Source: Clostridiaceae bacterium (GTDB taxonomy: Bacteria; Bacillota; Clostridia; Oscillospirales; Acutalibacteraceae). From it: a stretch of DNA of 18,194 nucleotides. Below the pieces are notes generated by a model. That model was not told the DNA's origin. It saw only the letters and a program-made list of their open reading frames with translations, and did no database searches. The translations under genes and the position numbers were made by a program. The stretch covers positions 1-18,194 of the forward strand of contig CAJGDU010000010.1 of NCBI GenBank assembly GCA_904502175.1. Direction: 5' to 3'. Positions 5,474 to 12,544 of the stretch are shown here, in pieces (the stretch's first letter is position 1; the number at the start of each line of letters is the position of its first letter).

Positions 5474-6826
5474 TTATAAGTGGAGCATGAACGTGGCCAG
5501 CCGGAAGTACGTGAGGAGCGCGATGGCGTCCACCAGGGTCGTGATGAAGGGCGACGCCATGACGGCGGGGTCCAGTCCGACTCTGTCTGCCAGCATGGGC
5601 AGCGTACAGCCGATGATCTTGGCTACCAGGACCACGAGGACCAGGGTGAAACAGACCACGGCGGCGACGGGCAGGGCCAGCTTGTCCAAAAAGAGGAGCT
5701 TGAGGAAATTGGCGGCGGCCAGGGTGGCGCCGCAGAGGACCGCGACGCGGATCTCTTTCCAGATGACCCGCAGCACATCGCGGAATTCCACATCGCCCAG
5801 AGAGAGCGCGCGGATGACCGAGACGCTGGCCTGAGAGCCGGAGTTACCACCGGTGTCCATGAGCATGGGGATGTAGGCGGTCAGCACGACGAAGGTGGCC
5901 AGGGCGTCCTCGAACCGGGTGATGATGGCGCCGGTGAAGGTGGCGGAGATCATGAGGAGGAGCAGCCAGGGCATGCGGGCCTTGTAGGTCTCGAAGATGC
6001 CGGTCCGCAGATAGGGCTTGTCCGTCGGCGTGATAGCGGCCATCTTTTCGATATCCTCGGTGGCCTCTTCCTGCAAGATGTCGATGACGTCGTCGACGGT
6101 GACGATACCGACGAGGCGCTCTTCCCGGTCCACGACCGGTACGCTCAGAAGGTCGTAGTGCTTGACGACCTTGGCCACTTCTTCCTGGTCATCGGTGGTG
6201 TGGACGTAAATGAGCTGCTTGTCATCGTCCATGATGTCCCGGATGAGGGTGTCGGAGGCGTGGTAGATGAGGTCGGCGAGGTCGATGGTGCCGATGAGGT
6301 GCCGGGTGGCATCGATGCAGTAGACCGTGTAGATGGAGACCTTGTCCTCACCGGTCTCCCGGATGGAGCGGATGGCGTCCCGGACGGTCATGCTGTCGTG
6401 CAGCGTGATCATCTCGTTGGTCATGATGCTGCCGGCGGAATCCTCCGGGTACCGCAGGAACGTGTTGATCTCCTTGCGGGTGTCGGGGTCCGTATTCTTC
6501 AGAACACGGGTGACGACGTTGGCGGGGACCTCTTCGAGGAAGTCGACCACGTCATCGAGGAACAGGTCGTCCACCAGGTGCCGGACTTCGACGTCCGTGA
6601 TGGAGGTGACGATATGTTCCTGGTTCTCCGGTTCCAGGTAGGAGAAAACCTCCGCGGAGATATCCTTCGGCAGGATACGGAAGACGCGGATCATGTTTGC
6701 GGGCTCCAGCTCTTCGAGGAAGTCCGCGATATCGACTTCGTTCCATTCGGTCAGTTCCCGGCGCAGTCCCGAGAAGTCTCCGGCCCGAAGCAGCTTCAGT
6801 TCCATCTCATAAGTTTTCTCTTCCAT
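5474..6826 (-). CDS. mgtE: Magnesium transporter MgtE
   Basis: A Mg2+-gated channel of the inner membrane with 450 residues, full length. Residues 1-130 are the helical N domain; two CBS domains follow (about 135-195 and 200-260) that sense cytosolic Mg2+. Five membrane helices occupy about 285-450. The family signature MLMDTGGNSGSQAS is at 321-334, and the pore segment GLDPAVMASPF with the selectivity Asp419 is near 417-427. The ATG has GGAGG 6 bases upstream (6838-6833). It is last in the minus-strand operon, 49 bases after trpS, with no terminator between them and a strong one behind it. I saw no magnesium riboswitch upstream. Confidence 0.97.
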   Translation of the reverse strand: MEEKTYEMELKLLRAGDFSGLRRELTEWNEVDIADFLEELEPANMIRVFRILPKDISAEVFSYLEPENQEHIVTSITDVEVRHLVDDLFLDDVVDFLEEVPANVVTRVLKNTDPDTRKEINTFLRYPEDSAGSIMTNEMITLHDSMTVRDAIRSIRETGEDKVSIYTVYCIDATRHLIGTIDLADLIYHASDTLIRDIMDDDKQLIYVHTTDDQEEVAKVVKHYDLLSVPVVDREERLVGIVTVDDVIDILQEEATEDIEKMAAITPTDKPYLRTGIFETYKARMPWLLLLMISATFTGAIITRFEDALATFVVLTAYIPMLMDTGGNSGSQASVSVIRALSLGDVEFRDVLRVIWKEIRVAVLCGATLAAANFLKLLFLDKLALPVAAVVCFTLVLVVLVAKIIGCTLPMLADRVGLDPAVMASPFITTLVDAIALLTYFRLATFMLHL

Positions 6827-6875
6827 GTCGGGCCTCCTTTCCGAATGTCACGGGGTGGTTCGTTCTGTGGGCGAT

Positions 6876-7877
6876 TTACTTCTTGAACTGGTAAAAACCG
6901 ACCTTTTTCATGACTTTGTTCAGGGTCTTCGAAGAGACGTAGGTGGCTCTCTCCGCACCCTCTTTCATGCACTGTTCCAGATAGGCCCGGTCGGACGAGA
7001 CCCGTTTGAACTCGGACTGCAGCGGTTCGAGGGACGCGATGACCGCGTCGGCCACGGCGTTCTTGAAGTCGCCGTACCCTTTGCCGGCGAACTCCGCCTC
7101 GATCTGCTCGTTGGTGGCACCCGTGCAGCAGGAGTAAATGGACATGAGGTTGTTGACCCCGTCCTTGCCCTCTGCGAAGCGGACTTCCGCCTCGGAGTCG
7201 GTGACGGCGCTGCGGATCTTCTTCGCGATGACGTTCGGCTCATCGAAGATGGAGACGTAGGACTTCGGGTTCGGGTCGGACTTGCTCATCTTCTTCGCCG
7301 GGTCCTGCAGGCTCATGATGCGGGCGCCGGTGTCCCGGATGAGGGGCTCGGGGACCGTGAACACATCGCCGTAGATGCCGTTGAAGCGGTTGGCGATGTC
7401 ACGGGTGATCTCGAGGTGCTGTTTCTGGTCCGCGCCGACCGGCACATAATGCGCCTGGTAGAGCAGGATGTCGGCCGCCATGAGGGCGGGATAGGCAAAC
7501 AGGCCGACGTTGACGTTGTCGGCGTGCTGCTGCGACTTGTCCTTGAACTGGGTCATGCGGGACATCTCCCCGAACTGGGTGTAGCAGTCGAGGATCCAGC
7601 CGAGCTGGGCATGGGTCGGGACCTGGCTCTGGACGAAGACGATGTTCTTCTCCGGGTTCAGGCCGAGGGCCAGCAGCAGGGCGTACATGTCCGCCACCTG
7701 TTTCCGCAGTTTCTGGGGGTCCTGGCGGACCGTGATGGCGTGCAGGTCGGCGACGCCGAAGGCGCATTCGAACTCATCGGCGATATCGCTCCAGTTCTTG
7801 AGCGCGCCGAGGTAGTTGCCGAGGGTGGGCACACCGCTGGGCTGGATGAGGCTGAGGACGCGTTTCTGTTCTTCCAT
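6876..7877 (-). CDS. trpS: Tryptophanyl-tRNA synthetase
   Basis: Class I aminoacyl-tRNA synthetase that charges tRNA-Trp; cytosolic dimer. The 333 residues are the usual bacterial length. The HIGH-type motif is PSGVPTLGN (13-21) and the KMSKS motif is exact at 196-200. GADQKQHLEITRDIA (148-162) is the tryptophan/dimer-interface segment. The start lies 5 bases after the aminotransferase stop and its ribosome site (AGGAG) is in the end of that gene, so the two are coupled. No T-box leader precedes it, which is unusual for a Bacillota trpS but follows from its internal operon position. Confidence 0.97.
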   Translation of the reverse strand: MEEQKRVLSLIQPSGVPTLGNYLGALKNWSDIADEFECAFGVADLHAITVRQDPQKLRKQVADMYALLLALGLNPEKNIVFVQSQVPTHAQLGWILDCYTQFGEMSRMTQFKDKSQQHADNVNVGLFAYPALMAADILLYQAHYVPVGADQKQHLEITRDIANRFNGIYGDVFTVPEPLIRDTGARIMSLQDPAKKMSKSDPNPKSYVSIFDEPNVIAKKIRSAVTDSEAEVRFAEGKDGVNNLMSIYSCCTGATNEQIEAEFAGKGYGDFKNAVADAVIASLEPLQSEFKRVSSDRAYLEQCMKEGAERATYVSSKTLNKVMKKVGFYQFKK

Positions 7878-7882
7878 TTGCT

Positions 7883-9076
7883 TTATTCTCCTGTCATCTC
7901 TCGGGCGACTTCGCCGAGAAGTTTCATGCCTGTGACGATCTCTTCATCCGTCGGGGTCGAGAAGTTCAGACGGATGAACTGGGTGCTGCCGTTTTCGTCC
8001 GCGAGGAATGCGGTGCCGGGCACGACCGCCACTTTCTTTTCGACGGCCTTTTTGCAGAACTCCAGCATGGGCAGGTCGTCTCGCAGTCTGCACCAGACGA
8101 AGAGGCCGCCCTCCGGACGGACATATTCCACGTAGCCGCCGAGCTCGGAGTCGATGAGGTCGCACATGAGGTTCAGCTTCTTACGGTAAATGTCCTGCAT
8201 GCGGGCGATGTGCGATTTGAGGTCATATTCCTTCAGCCAGTGATAGACCAGCAGCTGGGACAGCATGACGTTGTGGACGTCTTCGGTCTGTTTGCCGACG
8301 GTCATCTTGGCGAGGATCTCCTTCGGACCGAGGGCGTAGCCCACACGGATGCCGGGGGCAATGACCTTCGAGAAGGTGCCGGCGTAAATGACGCGGCCTT
8401 CGGTGTCGAGAGTCTTGATGGCGGGGATGTCCTCTCCGGCGACCCGTAAATCGCCGTAAGGGTTGTCTTCCAGGATGATGATGTCGTATTTGCAGGCGAG
8501 GTCGTAGATGGCCTTGCGCTTTTCCCACGAAAGGGTGTACCCCGAGGGGTTCTGGAAGTTGGTGATGGTGTAGAACACGCGGATGCGGTCGTCCGCTTTG
8601 AGGGCCGCTTCCAGTTCTTCCAGGTTGACGCCGTCCGGCTCGAGCGTGACACCGGTCAGCTTGACGCCGTGGGAGCGGAACGCGTTGAGGGAGCCGATGA
8701 AGGACGGGTCTTCGACGAGGACGGTGTCCCCTTCGTTGCAGAGGACCTTCGTGGTCAGCTCCATGACCTGGGTGGCGCCGCTCGTGACGATGAGCGCGTC
8801 GTTCTCGGAGCCGATGCCGAGCCGCTCTTTGATGCTGTGCTTCAAAAGGTCCACCAGGGGGCCGTAGCCCTCGGTCACGCCGTACTGGAGCGCCAGGATG
8901 GGCTCCTCATCCAGGATCTTCTTCGTGATGGCGCGGATGTCCTCGACCGGGAACGCTTCCGGGGCGGGGTTTCCCGCCGCAAAGGAGATGACGTCCGGGT
9001 CCGAAGTGGACTTCAATATCTCACGGACCGCGCTCGGTTTCAGATTGGCGATTTTGTCGGAAAACTTGTATTCCAC
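7883..9076 (-). CDS. PLP-dependent class I/II aminotransferase (2-aminoadipate / aromatic type)
   Basis: A fold-type I transaminase of the LysN/AraT-like branch of MocR-related enzymes without the DNA-binding domain. From the GTG at 9076 it has 397 residues. Landmarks: SFAAGNPAPEAFP near 31-43; NPSG at 176-179; LEDNPYGDLR with the PLP-nitrogen Asp204; GTFSKVIAPGIRVGY with the Schiff-base Lys237; and the carboxylate-binding Arg near the C-terminus in FIRLNFS. I chose GTG because VEYKFSDKIANLKPS is the family N-terminus and a GGAAGG site lies upstream; the longer open frame overlaps DUF4003 and is not coding. Being next to trpS, an aromatic amino acid substrate is possible but not shown. Confidence 0.92.
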   Translation of the reverse strand: MEYKFSDKIANLKPSAVREILKSTSDPDVISFAAGNPAPEAFPVEDIRAITKKILDEEPILALQYGVTEGYGPLVDLLKHSIKERLGIGSENDALIVTSGATQVMELTTKVLCNEGDTVLVEDPSFIGSLNAFRSHGVKLTGVTLEPDGVNLEELEAALKADDRIRVFYTITNFQNPSGYTLSWEKRKAIYDLACKYDIIILEDNPYGDLRVAGEDIPAIKTLDTEGRVIYAGTFSKVIAPGIRVGYALGPKEILAKMTVGKQTEDVHNVMLSQLLVYHWLKEYDLKSHIARMQDIYRKKLNLMCDLIDSELGGYVEYVRPEGGLFVWCRLRDDLPMLEFCKKAVEKKVAVVPGTAFLADENGSTQFIRLNFSTPTDEEIVTGMKLLGEVAREMTGE

Positions 9077-9104
9077 GTTGAAAACTTCCTTCCAGCTTTT
9101 CTTG

Positions 9105-10040
9105 TCAGATGAAGAGAACATCGAACAGCATCCACAGAGTGATCTCCATGGCGATGTACAGGTTCTCGGAGACGCCGCCGCAGCCGGCGACCACCATGGC
9201 CGCGTGCATGAGGCGGACGGTCTTGGAGTACTTCGGGACGATGCCCTTATACATGTCTTCCTTCGAGAGGAAGTTGTCCACATCGATGATGTCTTCGGCG
9301 ATCTGCTCCACGTCTTCGGGCAGCATGGCGGCGAGGGCCAGCATGGGGATCTGGTACTCCTTGCCGTACTTGCGGCCGCGGTCCTTCAGCAGTTCATACA
9401 GACGGCGGAACCGGTCGCACTTCTCCTCCGCCTCCCCGTCCGACAGGACCAGGATGCGGCAGACCGACTGCAGGGTCTTCTGGTCGAGCTGCAGGTCGGC
9501 AAGCTGCTCGGCGCAGAACTTCGCGGTCTCCGTGCCGTTCTTCCGTTCGCCGTCGCAGCGGGCCAGGATGAGCGAGAACAGGATGTCGCCGCCGGAGGTC
9601 AGGATGCGGTGCTTTTTCTTCAGGCCGTTGTAGATGTCGGCGCCGTGGCGGGCGATCTCCTCCCACCGGCTCTGGTCCGGCTCCTCGTTGAGGGCGATGG
9701 CGGCCAGGGCCACATAGTCCGGGACTGCCGGGAAGTACCGGCGCACCAGGTCGCGGGCGTCCTTCAGGCGGTCGTACATGGCCTCCGGATCCTCACTCAT
9801 GGAGAGCAGGGAGATGATGAGCAGCGCGGATGTTCCGGAGAAGTCCGAGAACAGCCCGGCCTTTTTGATGAGGATGCGCTCGCACTTCTTGAGCTTTTTA
9901 TAGTCCGGCTCGATCCCGCGCTGGGCAAACATCTCCGCGCAGATGGGATAGGCGTACATGCTGAGGAGCGGCTGCACCTTCGAGATGGTCTTCTGGGCCT
10001 CCACGAATCGTTCCGCATGGTTCTGCAGTTCAGGTTTCAT
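9105..10040 (-). CDS. DUF4003 family protein
   Basis: A 311-residue, almost wholly helical cytosolic protein of the DUF4003 family, function unknown. Helical segments rich in Leu, Glu and Lys run throughout, with conserved-looking stretches AGLFSDFSGTSALLIISLL, YVALAAIAL and LMHAAMVVAGCGGVSENLYIA. The last 20 residues (AMEITLWMLFDVLFI) are hydrophobic and could touch the membrane. Its start overlaps the TetR stop by 4 bases (ATGA), giving tight coupling; the aminotransferase follows 28 bases later. Linkage to a TetR regulator suggests a shared role, perhaps as ligand-sensing partner or regulated effector (inference). Confidence 0.85.
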   Translation of the reverse strand: MKPELQNHAERFVEAQKTISKVQPLLSMYAYPICAEMFAQRGIEPDYKKLKKCERILIKKAGLFSDFSGTSALLIISLLSMSEDPEAMYDRLKDARDLVRRYFPAVPDYVALAAIALNEEPDQSRWEEIARHGADIYNGLKKKHRILTSGGDILFSLILARCDGERKNGTETAKFCAEQLADLQLDQKTLQSVCRILVLSDGEAEEKCDRFRRLYELLKDRGRKYGKEYQIPMLALAAMLPEDVEQIAEDIIDVDNFLSKEDMYKGIVPKYSKTVRLMHAAMVVAGCGGVSENLYIAMEITLWMLFDVLFI

Positions 10041-10624
10041 TGGTCCTCATCCCTTTCCCGGTCTTCCCGGCATTTCGGCGGCTGTTCGGACAGTTCTGCC
10101 TGGCGCGCGGCCAGCAGAGAGACTTTTCCGGCGACCCATCGGGAAAAGTCTTCCGGAGGAATGAGCTTTTCCTGAGAGAGCCACAGGACGAAATAGTCGA
10201 AACACATGTTGGAGATGTGCGAAATGTAGAAGTGGAACAGCTGGTCGCTCTCGAGGAGGTCCTGAAAGTCCCGCGTGATGATGGGGTTGACCTGCTCGAT
10301 GCAGTAGCTGCGGAAACTGTTCTTGCCCTTGTAAAGGAAGGCGTACAGGTAAAACTTCCGGTCTTTGGAGAGCCCCCTGCAGAGGTCCGGGAAGTAGTCC
10401 CACACGGTCCAGCCCTCGGGCAGCTCCGCGTTCACGACCGGGTCCTCGCGGTAGATGGTCTCAATGACCTTGGTCTTGTCAACAAAGTACCGGTAGAAGT
10501 TCCGTCGGGAAATGCCGGCGTGCTCACAGATGTCCGTGACAGATATTTTGTCGATGGTCATCTGCCGCATGAGGTCTTTCGTGCTCTCGATGATGGCACG
10601 CTCTGTCGTGTTGTTGGCAGCCAA
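10037..10624 (-). CDS. TetR/AcrR-family transcriptional regulator
   Basis: A 195-residue repressor-type protein. The N-terminal HTH is about residues 15-60 (IDKISVTDICEHAGISRRNFYRYFVDKTKVIE), followed by a helical ligand/dimer domain with aromatic-rich segments (FYLYAFLYKG, LFHFYISHISNMCFDYFVLW), as in DhaS-like members. The start is a TTG at 10624, with GGGAGGG 5 bases upstream; no ATG lies in frame near it. It heads the operon TetR-DUF4003-aminotransferase-trpS-mgtE and overlaps DUF4003 by 4 bases. The divergent promoters it shares with the 60-residue membrane peptide are the likely site of autoregulation (inference). Confidence 0.93.
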   Translation of the reverse strand: MAANNTTERAIIESTKDLMRQMTIDKISVTDICEHAGISRRNFYRYFVDKTKVIETIYREDPVVNAELPEGWTVWDYFPDLCRGLSKDRKFYLYAFLYKGKNSFRSYCIEQVNPIITRDFQDLLESDQLFHFYISHISNMCFDYFVLWLSQEKLIPPEDFSRWVAGKVSLLAARQAELSEQPPKCREDRERDEDQ

Positions 10625-10660
10625 CGGACCCTCCCCCTTCCTCTTAATAAATTACATACC

Positions 10661-10690
10661 ATTATAGTGCAACCGGAAAGGGTTTGACAA
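10661..10690 (-). promoter_or_regulatory. Promoter of the TetR-DUF4003-trpS-mgtE operon
   Basis: On the minus strand, TTGTCA (10690-10685) and TATAAT (10666-10661), 18 bases apart. The -35 occupies five of the same base pairs as the -35 of the divergent plus-strand promoter, so the two polymerases should exclude each other. Confidence 0.82.
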
Positions 10691-10712
10691 GGAGAAAATG
10701 GACAGGTAGAAT
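10684..10712 (+). promoter_or_regulatory. Promoter of the 60-residue membrane peptide
   Basis: TTGACA (10684-10689) and TAGAAT (10707-10712) with a 17-base spacer, a near-consensus promoter 41 bases before the start codon. It overlaps the divergent TetR promoter at the -35. Confidence 0.82.
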
Positions 10713-10752
10713 GCAGATAAAGAAACCCTTATCGCAAAAAGGAGGCCTTTCC

Positions 10753-10935
10753 ATGCCGGAAGAAAAGAAGACCCTGCCCGAGGAATCTGTCCTGTCCGAT
10801 GAACAGCTCTCGGAGAGAGCGCAGAAGAATCGAGAGATCCTGAAAAAGACCGCCCGGGTGGAGCGGTTCATTCTGCTCGCCGTGACCGCGGCCTTTATGA
10901 TCGCCCTCATCGTCATGGCCATCCAAATGTTTTGA
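10753..10935 (+). CDS. Small single-span membrane protein, 60 residues
   Basis: Not recognised. A strong ribosome site (AGGAGG, 10740-10745) lies 7 bases before the ATG, and a near-consensus promoter stands upstream, so translation is very likely. Residues 1-35 are highly charged and helical (EEKKTLPEESVLSDEQLSER, then KNREILKK), predicted cytosolic. Residues 38-58 (RFILLAVTAAFMIALIVMAI) form one membrane helix ending almost at the C-terminus, a tail-anchored topology. It is divergent from the TetR gene and shares its promoter region, so TetR may control it. No clear terminator follows. Confidence 0.82.
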   Translation: MPEEKKTLPEESVLSDEQLSERAQKNREILKKTARVERFILLAVTAAFMIALIVMAIQMF

Positions 10936-11024
10936 AAGAAAATCTTAAATCATCCTTAATTTATCAGACATTCGGACATCTAATTGTACGTGTATAGTCG
11001 TTTCTCACAAAAAGCATGTCAGTA

Positions 11025-11050
11025 TTTTGTCAGTTCCCCTAATGACAAAA
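11025..11050. repeat. Inverted repeat over the -35 of the small-RNA promoter
   Basis: TTTTGTCA (11025-11032) and TGACAAAA (11043-11050) form a perfect 8-base inverted repeat with a 10-base spacer. The right arm covers the -35 of the promoter at 11042-11071. TGTCAGT also occurs twice, 11 bases apart (11017 and 11028). The layout fits an operator for a dimeric regulator; the protein is unknown. Confidence 0.55.
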
Positions 11051-11071
11051 AAACCGCACTAAGGCTATAAT
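11042..11071 (+). promoter_or_regulatory. Promoter of a candidate small RNA
   Basis: ATGACA (11042-11047) and a perfect TATAAT (11066-11071) with an 18-base spacer; TGACAA at 17 bases is an alternative -35. The predicted start is near 11078. No open frame with a ribosome site follows before the terminator at 11137-11179. Confidence 0.72.
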
Positions 11072-11077
11072 GGCGAT

Positions 11078-11179
11078 GAACACCGGGAGACCGGGGTTCA
11101 TTTGAATTCAATAGGAGAATTCAGATAGGGGAAACAGAAACAAGGCAGACGAACGCATCGTCTGCCTTGTTTCTTTTTT
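11078..11179 (+). ncRNA. Candidate small RNA of about 100 bases with three stem-loops
   Basis: The transcript between the promoter and the strong terminator folds into three hairpins. The first is 11077-11100, with ten-base arms (one mismatch) and a GAGA loop. The second is 11103-11123, a 7-base-pair stem with loop AAUAGGA. The third is the 16-base-pair terminator stem. An unpaired purine-rich linker (GAUAGGGGAAACA) separates the last two. It encodes no plausible peptide: the only short frame starts at the transcription start without a ribosome site. The loop AGGA and linker GGGGA could bind CsrA or pair with C/U-rich mRNA sites (inference). I do not recognise a known RNA family. It ends just before the convergent Hsp20 gene. 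Confidence 0.62.
11137..11179 (+). terminator. Strong intrinsic terminator
   Basis: A perfect 16-base-pair stem (11137-11152 and 11158-11173) with a 5-base loop, followed by TTTTTT. It ends the candidate small RNA. On the minus strand the tail is TGTTTCCCC, so it may also partly terminate the Hsp20 transcript arriving from the right. Confidence 0.93.
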
Positions 11180-11215
11180 GATGTTTTGAGAATTGGAGAG
11201 GGTCGTATTTATGTG

Positions 11216-11662
11216 TCAATCGATGGCAATGCTCTTTTTGCTCTCGATTTCGGGGGCTTTCTTTTTGGGAAGCTCCAGGGTGAGGACGCCGTCTTCATAC
11301 TTTGCGGTAATACTGTCGTCGTCCACTTCCGTGAGGTCGAAGGACCGCTTGTACGAACCATAGGTCCGTTCTCTGCGGATGTATCTGCCCTTCTTGTCCT
11401 CCTCTTCCGACTCTTCCTTGCGTTCGGCTGAGATGGTCAGGATACCGTCTTCCACTTCGATCTGGATATCGTCTTTCTTGAAACCCGGAAGGTCGGCAGT
11501 CAGTTTATAAAAGTCGCCTTCATCTGTCACGTCGGTGCCGAATGCGGCAACAGCGGTCGTGGCATTGGAGAAGAACGGGTCGCCGAAAAATACTTTGTCC
11601 AGACGTCCGAACGGGTCGAACGGATCATAAGTTGTCAACCAATTGCTTTTTCTGTTCATCAT
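11216..11662 (-). CDS. Hsp20 / alpha-crystallin family small heat-shock protein
   Basis: An ATP-independent holdase chaperone that binds unfolding proteins; it forms large cytosolic oligomers. It has 148 residues. The N-terminal arm is rich in Phe, Asp and Pro (DPFDPFGRLDKVFFGDPFF). The alpha-crystallin domain spans about 43-133, with ADLPGFKKDDIQIEVEDG and GVLTLELPK; the C-terminal IxI motif is IAI at 145-147. The start has GGAGG 8 bases upstream (11675-11671); a second ATG follows at once (11659). A CIRCE operator lies upstream at 11840-11866 and a structured leader of about 126 bases precedes the gene, so both HrcA repression and RNA-level thermal control are plausible. Confidence 0.96.
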   Translation of the reverse strand: MMNRKSNWLTTYDPFDPFGRLDKVFFGDPFFSNATTAVAAFGTDVTDEGDFYKLTADLPGFKKDDIQIEVEDGILTISAERKEESEEEDKKGRYIRRERTYGSYKRSFDLTEVDDDSITAKYEDGVLTLELPKKKAPEIESKKSIAID

Positions 11663-11788
11663 CGTGATTACCTCCGAGTCTACAGACTCATGTGAAATGT
11701 CTGGCCCATGTGGGGATAGGCTCGGTTTCGGGTCAGCGAAAACCGGAGGGTTTCTGTCAGTTGGCTGTACTCTTTTTTCCTTCTGACA
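11663..11788 (-). promoter_or_regulatory. Structured 5' leader of the Hsp20 mRNA (possible RNA thermometer)
   Basis: Three elements are seen on the minus strand. CTGTCAG (11789-11783) can pair with CTGACAG (11760-11754). CCCUCCGG (11750-11743) contains CCUCCG, a perfect six-base complement of CGGAGG (11676-11671), which holds the ribosome site. A small hairpin GAGTC-TGTA-GACTC ends right at the ribosome site. Pairing of the leader with the ribosome site is the principle of ROSE and fourU thermometers, but no known class is matched. Confidence 0.45.
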
Positions 11789-11794
11789 GTTCCT

Positions 11795-11824
11795 ATTATA
11801 ATCGTTTCTCTTTGAAATGTGTGA
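11795..11824 (-). promoter_or_regulatory. Promoter of the Hsp20 gene
   Basis: On the minus strand a perfect TATAAT (11800-11795), with TTCACA (11824-11819) 18 bases upstream as a weak -35. The CIRCE element starts 16 bases further upstream. Confidence 0.62.
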
Positions 11825-11839
11825 ATATTTTGTTAAGTT

Positions 11840-11866
11840 TTAGCACTTTCTTTCTATGAGTGCTAA
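11840..11866. promoter_or_regulatory. CIRCE operator (HrcA binding site)
   Basis: TTAGCACTT-N9-GAGTGCTAA matches the CIRCE consensus (TTAGCACTC-N9-GAGTGCTAA) with one mismatch. HrcA bound here represses chaperone genes until heat shock. It lies between the divergent Hsp20 and lipoprotein genes, close upstream of the Hsp20 promoter. Hsp20 is the obvious target; an effect on the lipoprotein promoter about 75 bases to the right is less likely. Confidence 0.93.
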
Positions 11867-11940
11867 AACGTGGTTTTTCGTTCTGTTTTGGAACAATTCC
11901 GAGTTTACAAAATCTGCTTTTTTTCCCACGGATTCTCCCT

Positions 11941-11946
11941 TATAAT
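11941..11946 (+). promoter_or_regulatory. Probable -10 of the lipoprotein gene
   Basis: A perfect TATAAT about 44 bases before the ATG. The -35 position is a T run (11918-11923), a poor match. The stretch between CIRCE and this element (11867-11940) contains no other recognisable signal. Confidence 0.55.
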
Positions 11947-11989
11947 GGTATTCCCTTAACGATTACGATTTCCGAAACAGGTGACATAA

Positions 11990-12496
11990 ATGAAACGACT
12001 CTTCCCCGCTCTCCTCGCTCTGCTGATCTTTTCCGTCCTTCTGACGGCCTGCTCCGGAGGAAATGAGCTCAACACCGTGACGCTGACCTCCGAAAACGGA
12101 GAGTTCGTCTATACTTTCCAGGCCGATGAGACCGAGTTTTCAGCAACGGAACTCTCCGCTGCAAAGCCCTTCCACGTCACGCTCTCCGTCGAATATGTCG
12201 GAGACCAGGACGCCATCGACCTCTGGTGCGCCGACGACCTCGGCTCCATCAGCATGGAGAACGAGAACGGCCAGACCCTTCTGGACGACGAGTTCCACAC
12301 CCGTGCCACCAGCCGGGTCACCCTCAAAAAGGGCGAACCGTACACCATCGAATGGACCGGCGCCGACGAGTACAAGGAATATGGCGGCATCCCGGCAGGA
12401 GACTATAAAGTCGTCGCCTACATCAACTTTTCCAAAGATGCGAACTACGACGACATCCAGGAAAACACGCTGGACATCAACTTCACTGTTAAGTAA
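11990..12496 (+). CDS. Putative lipoprotein, function unknown
   Basis: A 168-residue exported protein. The signal peptide has a Lys-Arg start, a hydrophobic core (LFPALLALLIFSVLL) and the lipobox L-T-A-C with lipidated Cys21, followed by Ser-Gly-Gly. It would be anchored to the outer face of the cytoplasmic membrane. The mature part is acidic and predicted to be beta-rich, ending in PAGDYKVVAYINFSKDANYDD and DINFTVK. That ending recalls Ig-like or BsuPI-type domains, but the similarity is weak and I assign no function. AGGTGA lies 6 bases before the ATG. It is monocistronic: own promoter, own terminator at 12513-12534, convergent with the aminotransferase. Confidence 0.88.
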   Translation: MKRLFPALLALLIFSVLLTACSGGNELNTVTLTSENGEFVYTFQADETEFSATELSAAKPFHVTLSVEYVGDQDAIDLWCADDLGSISMENENGQTLLDDEFHTRATSRVTLKKGEPYTIEWTGADEYKEYGGIPAGDYKVVAYINFSKDANYDDIQENTLDINFTVK

Positions 12497-12506
12497 ATCG
12501 CCCACG

Positions 12507-12540
12507 AAAAAAGACCTCCCGGAAACGGGAGGTCTCTCTT
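12507..12540. terminator. Bidirectional terminator between lipoprotein and aminotransferase genes
   Basis: A perfect 9-base-pair stem GACCTCCCG/CGGGAGGTC (12513-12521 and 12526-12534) with a GAAA loop. The minus side is followed by TTTTTTCG, strong for the transketolase operon. The plus side, TCTCTTGTT, is weaker, for the lipoprotein. Confidence 0.92.
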
Positions 12541-12544
12541 GTTG

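Noticed and set aside
7878..7910. A T-box leader for trpS
   Set aside because: Only 5 bases separate trpS from the previous gene, and no T-box core (AGGGUGGNACCGCG) is present anywhere upstream in the operon.
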